Origin: Flavobacteriales bacterium UBA6051
Lineage (GTDB): Bacteria > Bacteroidota > Bacteroidia > Flavobacteriales_D > Crocinitomicaceae
Reading direction: 5' to 3'
Assembly: GCA_002427735.1 (NCBI GenBank)
Contig: DIYP01000014.1
Location: 340,926 to 404,925 of the forward strand
DNA length: 64,000 bases
Shown one piece after another: positions 8,519 through 15,348 of the stretch (the first letter of the stretch is position 1; each line of letters begins with the position of its first letter). The notes under the pieces were generated by a model. That model searched no databases and was not told the origin of the DNA. It was given only the letters and a program-made list of their open reading frames with translations. Both the position numbers and the translations under genes were made by a program.

Positions 8519-9141
8519 TAACATTTTGTCAAATAGTTTTCTGCTTCTTTCAGCAAGTTGATTAATTGGTTTCTGGCTCTGGTTAGCTGTGATCGTGAGG
8601 AGCTTTCTGAAATTTCCAGGATTTCTCCGATTTCTCTATGGCTGTATCCCTCTATGGCGTACATGTTGAATACAATTCGATATCCATCTGGTAATTGTCC
8701 GATAATCTCCATGATTTCATTCGCACTGATATTACTCAATATTTCTTCCTGAAAACCAGATTCAGGAATGACTTCAATGTCCGCTTTGTCTAATTGTCTG
8801 ACACTCTTTTCATAATGGCGTATGGCGCAATTCACCGTAATTTTTCGGATCCAACCTTCCAGCGAACCTTCTCCTTTGAACATGGATAATTTGCGAAAAA
8901 CAAGGACGAACGTCTCCTGTAATATATCCTTAGCATCCTCCTGGTTTTTTGCATAGCGGTAGCAAATTGGATACATTTTGCGCGCATACTTATCATACAG
9001 TGCTCGCTGGTACCGCAGTTTCCCTTCAAGGCATTTTTTTATAAGTTTCGCATCTTCTTTCACAGTGTTTCCTTTGGCATTTTCATGGTTTCGCAACCGG
9101 TCACATCTAAATAGATACGCGACTTTCGGAAAACGCTGCAT
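8518..9141 (-). CDS. RNA polymerase sigma factor, ECF subfamily
   Basis: Up to 207 residues. Sigma region 2 is clear (RALYDKYARKMYPICYRYAKN, then DAKDILQETFVLVFRKL, the -10 recognition helix), and region 4 has the HTH YSHREIGEILEISESSSRSQL. The only upstream ATG is at 9141, but family members usually begin about five residues before 'LIKKCLEGK', which fits a GTG at 9063 (181 residues) better; the 26 extra residues look unlike protein sequence of the family. It is followed by its coupled partner gene through a TAATG overlap. ECF factors redirect RNA polymerase in response to envelope signals; targets are unknown. Confidence 0.85.
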   Translation of the reverse strand: MQRFPKVAYLFRCDRLRNHENAKGNTVKEDAKLIKKCLEGKLRYQRALYDKYARKMYPICYRYAKNQEDAKDILQETFVLVFRKLSMFKGEGSLEGWIRKITVNCAIRHYEKSVRQLDKADIEVIPESGFQEEILSNISANEIMEIIGQLPDGYRIVFNMYAIEGYSHREIGEILEISESSSRSQLTRARNQLINLLKEAENYLTKC

Positions 9142-9345
9142 GGAGATGAAAAAAAAGTCTTTTATTGGTGATGTTGGGTTTATCAGGCATTACAGATCAT
9201 AAATAGTAGTTGCTCTACTATAACTACCTTCTATTTTGGAGAGGGATGCCTGGGGTTGATGGATTTCTTTTTTCCATTGCCGAAAAAAGAAATCAACCGA
9301 ACGAAGAGAGCTCATGAAGACCATTTGGATTAGACCAGTCTGAAT
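9142..9345. other. Sigma gene upstream region with long hairpin
   Basis: Leader of the sigma operon. At 9254-9298 GGTTGAT plus ATTTCTTTTTT pairs with AAAAAAGAAAT plus CAACC, a hairpin with a small bulge. A related, more degraded motif (TTTTTTGCATTGCCCAAAAAA, about 9701-9720) occurs before repeat copy B, so this hairpin may belong to the dispersed repeat family rather than to the sigma gene. Confidence 0.35.
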
Positions 9346-9675
9346 AAAAAAGTCTAGTACTGAAAATTACTCACGGCGTTGCACTTCTAAAAAACGACTA
9401 CTGCCGGTGATCCTGCGGCTTCCGTCAGCGTTCCGTTTTTCAGTGCGCTGCTCTTGCGAGAAATTTTAATGCACGGAGTTTCCAAATTCATTGCTAGTTG
9501 AACTTCGAACGATCGTCAGTCGTGCAGATTTGGTACAATGCGGGCAGGTGCGAAAGGAACCTAGGAGCTGTGCTCCCGTTCCGGCCTTGTACGAATCTGG
9601 GGTTGGATAGAAGGGAAGGAAGGGCCTTCAATCGTTCTTGAGTTTTTCATTCTTTTGAATCAAGCCAAAAGGATA
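9346..9675 (+). repeat. Dispersed structured repeat, copy A (units L+R)
   Basis: About 330 bases made of a left unit (from AAAGTCTAGTACTGAAAATT to CAAATTCATTGCTAG) and a right unit (from TTGAACTTCGAACGAT to CAAGCCAAAAGGAT). The same L+R order recurs at 25056-25389; L alone at 9729-9905; R alone at 24866-25048. The right unit is self-complementary: GAACGAT/ATCGTTC arms, CAGATTTG/CGAATCTG arms, and an inner GGAAC..GGAGC-TGT-GCTCC..GTTCC stem. It has no credible ORF. Confidence 0.8.
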
Positions 9676-9728
9676 TAATAGAGATATTCTACTCTTTCCT
9701 TTTTTGCATTGCCCAAAAAACGAAACGA

Positions 9729-9905
9729 AAAAAGTCTAGTGCTGAAAATTACTCACGGCATTGCACTTCTAAAAAACAACTACTGCCGGTGATCCTGCGG
9801 CTTCCGTCAGCGTTCCGTTTTTCAGTGCGCTGCTCTTGCGAGAAATTTTAATGCACGGAGTTTCCAAATTCATTGCTAGTTGAACTTCGAAAGATTGTCA
9901 GTCCA
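9729..9905 (+). repeat. Dispersed structured repeat, copy B (unit L only)
   Basis: Nearly identical to the left unit of copy A. It breaks off 15-20 bases into the right unit, where the sequence runs into the long perfect inverted repeat at 9913-9959. Confidence 0.75.
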
Positions 9906-9912
9906 GTTTTTG

Positions 9913-9959
9913 TGGAAAATTAGTCATTGGTGTTTTTTTCGCCAATGACTAATTTTCCA
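9913..9959. repeat. 18-bp perfect inverted repeat
   Basis: TGGAAAATTAGTCATTGG at 9913-9930 is exactly repeated in reverse complement at 9942-9959, with an 11-base T-rich loop. It lies at the truncated end of repeat copy B and about 65 bases beyond the 3' end of the LRR gene (10025-10741, minus). It could be that operon's terminator or a recombination or replication hairpin. Confidence 0.7.
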
Positions 9960-10024
9960 AAGGGGTGATAATTATAATTCACTTTTTCGATCGTTTTCAA
10001 ATCAACTATTCTGGCGGTGAGATA

Positions 10025-10741
10025 TTAATTTGAAGGGCTACCTGGTTTGACTAAAAAAGGTGAAACATCTCTTTTTCTTTGTTCATTATTCATTACTCTG
10101 TTTACTTGCTTATCAACGTATACATATTGAATCACTGTATTTGCACTAATGTCAATTTCACGGAGTTTGTTCTGAGCAATATTTAGTTGATTTAGCTTTG
10201 GATTATTAGATAAATCGATAGTAGTAAGTTCGTTCCGACTAATTACCAAGTTTCTCAAATTAGGGAAATCAGAGAGGTCAATACTCTGCAATTCGTTTTG
10301 TTGTAAATACAAAACTTCCAACTTTTGACAGTCAGATATATTTATAGTTTTCATCATGTTTTGCCCAGCAATTAATTCAGAAAGCATGGGTGAATATTCT
10401 AGTGTTAGTTGTTTTAAATTATTTCCTCTACAGTTCAATTTTTCCAGTTTATCCATATTCTTTAGCTCCAAAGTATCAATTGAATTATCTGAGCAACTGA
10501 GTTTTTTAAGGTTCTTGAAAAGATGAATTTGACTTAGGTCTTTTAATCCCTTACGATTCAAATTAAGTTCTTCAACTAATGACAATTCATGCTTAGAAAA
10601 TTCTCCATCTAAATCAACATCAATCTTGGGAAGATGACAAAGTAATGCTTTGTGAAATACCGAATCATGAAAATCAACAGTCTGGGAACTCGCGCCAAAA
10701 ATCATTCCCGATAGCAACACAGCCGTTAAGAGTTTCTTCAT
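10025..10741 (-). CDS. Secreted leucine-rich-repeat protein
   Basis: 238 residues with a signal peptide (residues 1-19, MKKLLTAVLLSGMIFGASS). Residues 50-205 contain about seven short leucine-rich repeats of the LxxLxxxxNxL kind (LKKLSCSDNSIDTL, LEKLNCRGNNLKQL, LEVLYLQQNELQSI, LRNLVISRNELTTI, LNQLNIAQNKLREI). Such repeats bind proteins. It is the last gene of a tight minus-strand series behind the displaced RHS module, and has the size and position of an immunity or accessory protein; that role is inferred. It could equally be an independent surface protein. No sorting domain is visible. Confidence 0.7.
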   Translation of the reverse strand: MKKLLTAVLLSGMIFGASSQTVDFHDSVFHKALLCHLPKIDVDLDGEFSKHELSLVEELNLNRKGLKDLSQIHLFKNLKKLSCSDNSIDTLELKNMDKLEKLNCRGNNLKQLTLEYSPMLSELIAGQNMMKTINISDCQKLEVLYLQQNELQSIDLSDFPNLRNLVISRNELTTIDLSNNPKLNQLNIAQNKLREIDISANTVIQYVYVDKQVNRVMNNEQRKRDVSPFLVKPGSPSN

Positions 10742-10755
10742 AGAGATTTTTTAAT

Positions 10756-11034
10756 TTACTTACCTAAAGTGAACATTCCAACCAATTCATTCAGCTTATC
10801 AACTGTAGTCTGAGTATCAAATAATTGAATTATTTCTTCTTCAGTTCTAGTTTCAACTTCCTTAGAAGAAATACCTTTTCTTTTCCATTCAAGTTTCTGA
10901 AGTAAATCATCTATTTTTTCCCATTCTTCGTAAGACATTATTTTCCTATCACTTTTACGTCCGAATCGGTCCCAACTTTCAATATTACCAGAGTATTTTT
11001 GGTAAATCATCAACTTTTCAAGATTTATTATCAT
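10756..11034 (-). CDS. Small hypothetical protein, candidate immunity gene
   Basis: 92 residues, no signal peptide, charged and helical (YEEWEKIDDLLQKLEWKRK, then ETRTEEEIIQLF). I do not recognise the family. It lies 14 bases before the LRR gene and 21 bases after the four-TM gene in the same direction, inside the small-gene series that follows the displaced RHS module; a cytoplasmic immunity protein is possible. The long run of Lys/Glu and the regular spacing of Leu/Ile fit a compact helical bundle. Confidence 0.55.
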   Translation of the reverse strand: MIINLEKLMIYQKYSGNIESWDRFGRKSDRKIMSYEEWEKIDDLLQKLEWKRKGISSKEVETRTEEEIIQLFDTQTTVDKLNELVGMFTLGK

Positions 11035-11055
11035 TAGGAATGATTTGCAAATAAC

Positions 11056-11547
11056 TTATTCTCTTAAACTAAAATGTTTCTTAATATTTTGTTTATTCAG
11101 AAACCAAATAAGCAGCGCAACGGGGGTTGACCAAATAATTCCAATTACAATTGGAATAATGGCAAATCCTGATCCCCCATTAGCCTGACCTATTGATTGT
11201 GCCATTAAAATCATTAGTCCCCAAATTATCACAAGGGATAGGCTGGCTGACATACTTAAAAGCCTATTGGCCCAAGCCTTAAACTTTTGGATAAAAATTC
11301 CACCTATCAAATAACCTAACGCTATTGAAATCATTATCAGACAAAACGCTACATAATTATCGAAAATAAAATTAATTGGATCGTCATTTTGAACCGTTCC
11401 ATTTGGCCTATTAATCGTTACATCATTACCACCAACCAATAGGAAAGAGATTGCTCCCATAGTGTTGGAGAAAAGGGTTAAACCCGAAAAAATAATAACT
11501 AGAATACCAACGGTTTTAACGCTTTTCGGTTTTATAGTTTCTTCCAT
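11056..11547 (-). CDS. Four-TM membrane protein of unknown function
   Basis: 163 residues with four hydrophobic segments at about 11-37, 62-84, 92-115 and 124-152. The loop after the first segment (GGNDVTINRPNGTVQNDD) is polar. No catalytic motif was seen and I do not recognise the family. It follows the single-TM gene by 5 bases, so the two are almost certainly co-transcribed and may work as a pair. In RHS loci, membrane proteins in this position are often immunity proteins against membrane-acting tips, which is inference here. Confidence 0.6.
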   Translation of the reverse strand: MEETIKPKSVKTVGILVIIFSGLTLFSNTMGAISFLLVGGNDVTINRPNGTVQNDDPINFIFDNYVAFCLIMISIALGYLIGGIFIQKFKAWANRLLSMSASLSLVIIWGLMILMAQSIGQANGGSGFAIIPIVIGIIWSTPVALLIWFLNKQNIKKHFSLRE

Positions 11548-11552
11548 AGATT

Positions 11553-11936
11553 TTATTCTTTGAACTTATCACAATCAGGTTCGATAATTTCGAATACAAG
11601 AGTATCGAGATCTGTTATTAATAAACACTTTAGTTCATTGCGAAGCTTCAATATATAATCTCCAACTCTTACTTTGTCATACATCCCTTCTTGGTACATA
11701 GCTTCAATAATTGTATAAGATTCGTCTCCTTCAAGCATAATTGCTTGCGCATTATGATTATTCTCCAGCAACTTCTTCTCTACAATTACCCCTTCAAATT
11801 CTTTTGAAATAAAGGATTGCCATAATGATTGGCAATCCCCAGAGTTATTGTTGGAAAATGTGAAAACTAGCGCAATTGTAATTCCGGTCAAAGCTACTAA
11901 CAGAAGGTACGGCCAAGTTTTAGTGTAATTATTCAT
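11553..11936 (-). CDS. Single-TM protein, closest candidate immunity partner of the displaced RHS tip
   Basis: 127 residues: one N-terminal membrane helix (residues 9-28) and a soluble domain of about 95 residues outside the cytoplasm with three cysteines (SGDCQSLW, KCLLI, PDCDKF) that may form a disulphide. The family is not recognised. Its ATG lies two bases after the stop of the displaced RHS module, the classical place for an immunity gene, and it is followed by the four-TM gene after 5 bases. An extracytoplasmic domain would fit a toxin that acts in the envelope. Confidence 0.6.
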   Translation of the reverse strand: MNNYTKTWPYLLLVALTGITIALVFTFSNNNSGDCQSLWQSFISKEFEGVIVEKKLLENNHNAQAIMLEGDESYTIIEAMYQEGMYDKVRVGDYILKLRNELKCLLITDLDTLVFEIIEPDCDKFKE

Positions 11937-11938
11937 GT

Positions 11939-13873
11939 TTAATAAACTGTTGTTGTGTTCCAGGTGTAGGAAACGCCTACATCAATATCTAACTGATCCA
12001 GTGTCTTTATTAGAAGTGACTTTTGGTTTACAAAAGTACCCCCTACAGTGTAATATGAATCACCACTCCAGCTAAAACCTTTCTCGGTACTGATGTCATT
12101 ATTTCCGCGATGATATTCTAATACTGTAAAACTTGCACTAAACTCTCTACTTGAGCCATTAAAATCGTCTACGTGAAAAGGTTTACCGTATGTGCTATAA
12201 ATTGTACCTGCATCGAGTCCAACACTTGCATTGAAGCCGATTCCACCACCGTAGTCATAATAGTACTTTGAGTTACCGTAATTATCATGAACTATTCCAA
12301 TAGCAAAGGTCATACCTCCTCCAATAATTGCCTCATATGAAATTTCAGAATACCAACCCACTGGTGAACCAGCTTCAACTTTCTCTATCGAATTGTTTTC
12401 ATTAACCATTTCACTTGTACTGCTTTCGAATGCTCGGGAATTATCTTCTTCTCTCGTAGCAAATCTGCTTGATCTTCTGCCAGCAGCCGATTTACTTGAT
12501 TGCCTTTTTTTGTCGTCATCCTCATAGTATTCAATAACAACACCTGTATAGTTTCCAAAGGCATCGGCTAACTGCCTGTGCCCATCTGTGTCCCATCCAG
12601 ATGTATGATTAACCGCCTCTTTACCATTTGGATCAGTAAAGAAAATTGGGTTGCACATTACGTAATTGTAGTCACTATAACTTGGATATTTTCTTGCCAG
12701 CGGATCCAAACTCAAGAACCTTGCAATATCACTATCATAATACCTCGCCCCTCTATAATCCAGTCCGGTACTTCTATCACGCTCGTGCTGAGTAGTCAAG
12801 AAACGCTCCTCGTAAGTTCCTGAATATTCGCGTAGTGTTTTTCCAAAAGGGAAGTAATCCGCAACAAACAAGATCTCTTGCACGGTGGTATCTACCACAA
12901 ACGAATCTGGCATGCACACCAAACGGGTATTGCCCAAATGATCGTAATAATAGAAACTAGCTTGTCCTTTCTCGAAGGTCAAACGCGTTGGGTCTGTGGT
13001 CAACTCATTTGTTCCAGGTACTTGCAGTACACGCGGCGTTAAACGGCATTCGCGCTCAGCAGACGCAATGTAATATTCCCAGCTGTTCCCAACGGTATCC
13101 ATGGTATAGATCGCTACGGTTTTACCCATGGCATCCATCAGGTAATAGGTCTTCGTAGAATCTGAACCATTGCTTTCTTTGGTATAAATCCGCTGATCAT
13201 CTACCGAATAGAGGTAGTTCACATCGTCACCATCCACGTCTAGGTAGAACGGGTATGCTGCTCTTCCATAGGTCGTAGCATTGATGTTTCTAAAGTCATC
13301 AGTCAGCATGTTCCCGTTAGCATCGTAGGTGTAATTCCGTGTGGTAGTTCCTGCGAGTCCTGTTGCTGCATTCAGGCGGTTTGTTCCCAGACCATAGCTG
13401 TAATTGAAGCTTTGCAATGTCGTGTATGTTCCGCCACCCGCGTTTCTTGAAGTTCTGTCCAACGAATTGATATTCCCAATTCGATCGTATTGCAGGTCAA
13501 CGTCTCCGATCTGATAGCTTGCGCTATAGTCGGGGCTTCCTGAGGCTACTAAGTGGTCTCCTACGGTGGCGTCTGCGTTGGTCATGCGGTTTATATTTAC
13601 CTCGGTTTTAGCGGCCAACCCGGCCGAACCTCGTCTTCCAAAGCAACGCTTTGTCTCATAAGGATAACCATAAAGTGTGGGTTTATTTATTTTGGCGCCT
13701 AATCTCCATACGGTCGTTAGTTTCCTGCTGTTTTGATGAAACCCTTTTTCTGTGCATGGGCTTAAAAAGCCGCTGCCAGATAGGTTTTCTATCAAATCAA
13801 TGCGGCAAGCTATCTGACCTACTGGAGGGCGGGAAGTTCTTTTTTTTAATATCGTTTTAGAGGAGATGAACAC
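11939..13873 (-). CDS. Displaced RHS/YD C-terminal module with its own tip
   Basis: 644-residue frame lacking a signal peptide and nearly all of the YD scaffold. Residues from about 93 to 410 match the end of the large YD protein at 15345-24677, including the RHS core GLDYRGARYYDSDIARFLSL. After DPNG (about residue 416) the sequence is unrelated: 228 residues with a Gly-rich beta region (IIGGGMTFAIGIVHDNYG, YYYDYGGGIGFNASVGLDAG), perhaps a small beta-barrel. Residues 1-92 look like junction sequence rather than a genuine N-terminus. This is the form of an orphan cassette, a silent alternative tip that recombination could place on the full-length gene. It is probably not secreted by itself. 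Four small genes follow directly. Confidence 0.65.
   Translation of the reverse strand: MFISSKTILKKRTSRPPVGQIACRIDLIENLSGSGFLSPCTEKGFHQNSRKLTTVWRLGAKINKPTLYGYPYETKRCFGRRGSAGLAAKTEVNINRMTNADATVGDHLVASGSPDYSASYQIGDVDLQYDRIGNINSLDRTSRNAGGGTYTTLQSFNYSYGLGTNRLNAATGLAGTTTRNYTYDANGNMLTDDFRNINATTYGRAAYPFYLDVDGDDVNYLYSVDDQRIYTKESNGSDSTKTYYLMDAMGKTVAIYTMDTVGNSWEYYIASAERECRLTPRVLQVPGTNELTTDPTRLTFEKGQASFYYYDHLGNTRLVCMPDSFVVDTTVQEILFVADYFPFGKTLREYSGTYEERFLTTQHERDRSTGLDYRGARYYDSDIARFLSLDPLARKYPSYSDYNYVMCNPIFFTDPNGKEAVNHTSGWDTDGHRQLADAFGNYTGVVIEYYEDDDKKRQSSKSAAGRRSSRFATREEDNSRAFESSTSEMVNENNSIEKVEAGSPVGWYSEISYEAIIGGGMTFAIGIVHDNYGNSKYYYDYGGGIGFNASVGLDAGTIYSTYGKPFHVDDFNGSSREFSASFTVLEYHRGNNDISTEKGFSWSGDSYYTVGGTFVNQKSLLIKTLDQLDIDVGVSYTWNTTTVY
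12690..13593 (-). repeat. Core duplication, displaced copy
   Basis: This segment aligns to 16057-16960 at a constant offset of 3367 bases from the anchor at 12711 to the end at 13593, so no net insertion or deletion. Long blocks are identical or nearly so; divergence is concentrated toward the tip side and in one patch near 13240-13290. Both encode the end of the YD repeats and the RHS core. Confidence 0.85.
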
Positions 13874-13901
13874 TGAAAGTGAAGATAATGAATATTTGTA
13901 C

Positions 13902-14557
13902 TTATCCCCAGAAGTAAATTGTCAAAATTGCGCTCAGCACTAACATACTTTTCGAATAGGCAATTGTTCTTCTATTCAGTCTTTTCAGGTGTGTTCGCAA
14001 AGTCAGGTTCATACGTTCAATTCGATTGATTCCTCTTCTTTTTACAGAATGCAGTTCACTCGGAATTAGTGTTAGATAAATTGGGCATTTGTCAGTTCTA
14101 ATTTCTTTGGCTCCTGAAAGTAAAAGTGTGTTTACCACCATTCCTAATGTCCTTTTGTTCCGTCGGCCAACAGAAAAACTAACCACATCTTTGGTTTTTC
14201 TATCAATGGCATAAGTGATACAAACTCTATAATCCTTATTTCCAATGAAAGTGAACATTTCATCTACTTCATAATCTCTTTCGAAAAGAATTGGTTGCTT
14301 TTGAATTTGTTTTGCTATCAAAGTTATTCGCTTGAGTACTGTTGTTGTCGATATTTCTAGTATCCTAGAAATACTTCTTATCCCGACTCCTTCTTTGAGC
14401 AACAGAACTATTTGATCATTGATCTCTGGTAAATATGCTTTATTTGAATAACCTTCCTGAAACCTATATTACCACAAGCAGAACACTTATAACGCTGATT
14501 GCCACTTAAAGACTTTCCATTCCTAACACTTCTTGCTCCACATTTGATGCAATTCAT
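13902..14557 (-). mobile_element. IS1-family transposase, frameshifted remnant
   Basis: The reading from ATG 14557 gives an InsA-like zinc ribbon (MNCIKCGARSVRNG, then YKCSACG) that stops at 14408. The InsB-like transposase frame runs to 13902 with the HTH GIRSISRILEISTTTVLKRI, the DDE-type start YEVDEMFTFIGNK, and NRIERMNLTLRTHLKRLNRRTI, which closely follows IS1 InsB. Reading on by a -1 shift after CGN gives YRFQEG, the expected end of the zinc ribbon, so the frames join at about 14466. No A-rich slippery sequence is there, so this is more likely a decay mutation than IS1-type programmed frameshifting. TCACCTTTT-TG-AACAC motifs at 14561-14578 and 14716-14733 may be terminal repeats; no matching opposite end was found. 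Confidence 0.75.
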
Positions 14558-14853
14558 TTATCACCTTTTCTGTAACACGTACTACGGGTTTGTTTGAATA
14601 GAGCTTCATTTTTACGCAAAAAAATGGTGACTGAATACCAATCACCATTTCAATTAATCTCTCTAAAGAAATTTTCTTACTGACTTTCAGCTCTTTAATC
14701 TAGATTTTCAATCTTTCACCTTTTTTGAAACACTACCTTTTATTTGAATGTAGTGAAATTCTATTCAGTGCGTCACAGAACAAACCGTTAGGTTTGCCTG
14801 ACCATAAACAACAAATCAACTATTCTGATAGACTACCAGCGTTTCTATCCGTG
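14558..14853. other. Spacer between lipoprotein gene and IS1 remnant
   Basis: 296 bases without a gene. It contains the terminator at 14615-14650 and the two candidate IS end motifs at 14561 and 14716. CAAACC/GGTTTG near 14782-14797 is a small stem just past the lipoprotein gene. Confidence 0.4.
14615..14650 (-). terminator. Intrinsic terminator of the YD/lipoprotein transcript
   Basis: On the minus strand AAATGGTGA, an 11-base loop and TCACCATTT are followed directly by a T run, a good rho-independent signal about 200 bases downstream of the lipoprotein gene. Confidence 0.65.
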
Positions 14854-15348
14854 TTAACCTTCTTCTTTGACTAGGATTAATGAATCTTGCTCGATTTCAT
14901 ATAATCTAATATAGGGGTCAAATATATCCATGGGAGCAAGAGTGTCTTCGTACGGGTATCCCTCGACTTGGCCTATTTCCAAAAGTTTAGTATCAATGTA
15001 TTTGTTTAATTCTGGAATAGACGGAGAATCTGAAAGGATAAGCACCAAATTATCATTTAACATCTTATAACCTTGTACATTTTCACTCTTCATGACAAAT
15101 GGGCTGCAACCAAGTTTTATTGTTTGCTTACCACTTAAATTCTTGAAGGAAATACCGACTACGATCTTTTGGTCATATTTTAGATTAACTGTTTCTAAAT
15201 AATTTTCAACTATTGTCTCCAATTCACTAATTCTGAAAAACTCTTCAGAACTACTTGTGACATTCATATCTTGAGTAGTTTGATCACTCTGACAAGAAAT
15301 ACATCCGAGAAAAATGCACAGTGAAAAAATAATCTTTCTAACTATCAT
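14854..15348 (-). CDS. Lipoprotein, candidate immunity protein of the JAMM-tip YD protein
   Basis: 164 residues with a lipoprotein signal peptide (hydrophobic residues 5-16, lipobox GCISC, Cys19). The mature part is a mixed alpha/beta domain with no recognised family (KIVVGISFKNLSGKQTIKLG, then MLNDNLVLILSDSPSIPELN). Its ATG overlaps the TGA of the 3110-residue YD gene (ATGA), so the two are translated together. A small lipoprotein coupled to the tip-bearing gene is the usual immunity arrangement for secreted polymorphic toxins, and lipidation would place it in the envelope to meet incoming toxin. The immunity function is inferred from position, not from sequence family. Confidence 0.7.
   Translation of the reverse strand: MIVRKIIFSLCIFLGCISCQSDQTTQDMNVTSSSEEFFRISELETIVENYLETVNLKYDQKIVVGISFKNLSGKQTIKLGCSPFVMKSENVQGYKMLNDNLVLILSDSPSIPELNKYIDTKLLEIGQVEGYPYEDTLAPMDIFDPYIRLYEIEQDSLILVKEEG

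Noticed and set aside
9142..10024. A small protein or toxin-antitoxin pair in the repeat region
   Set aside because: No frame with coding character; frames differ between copies of the repeat.
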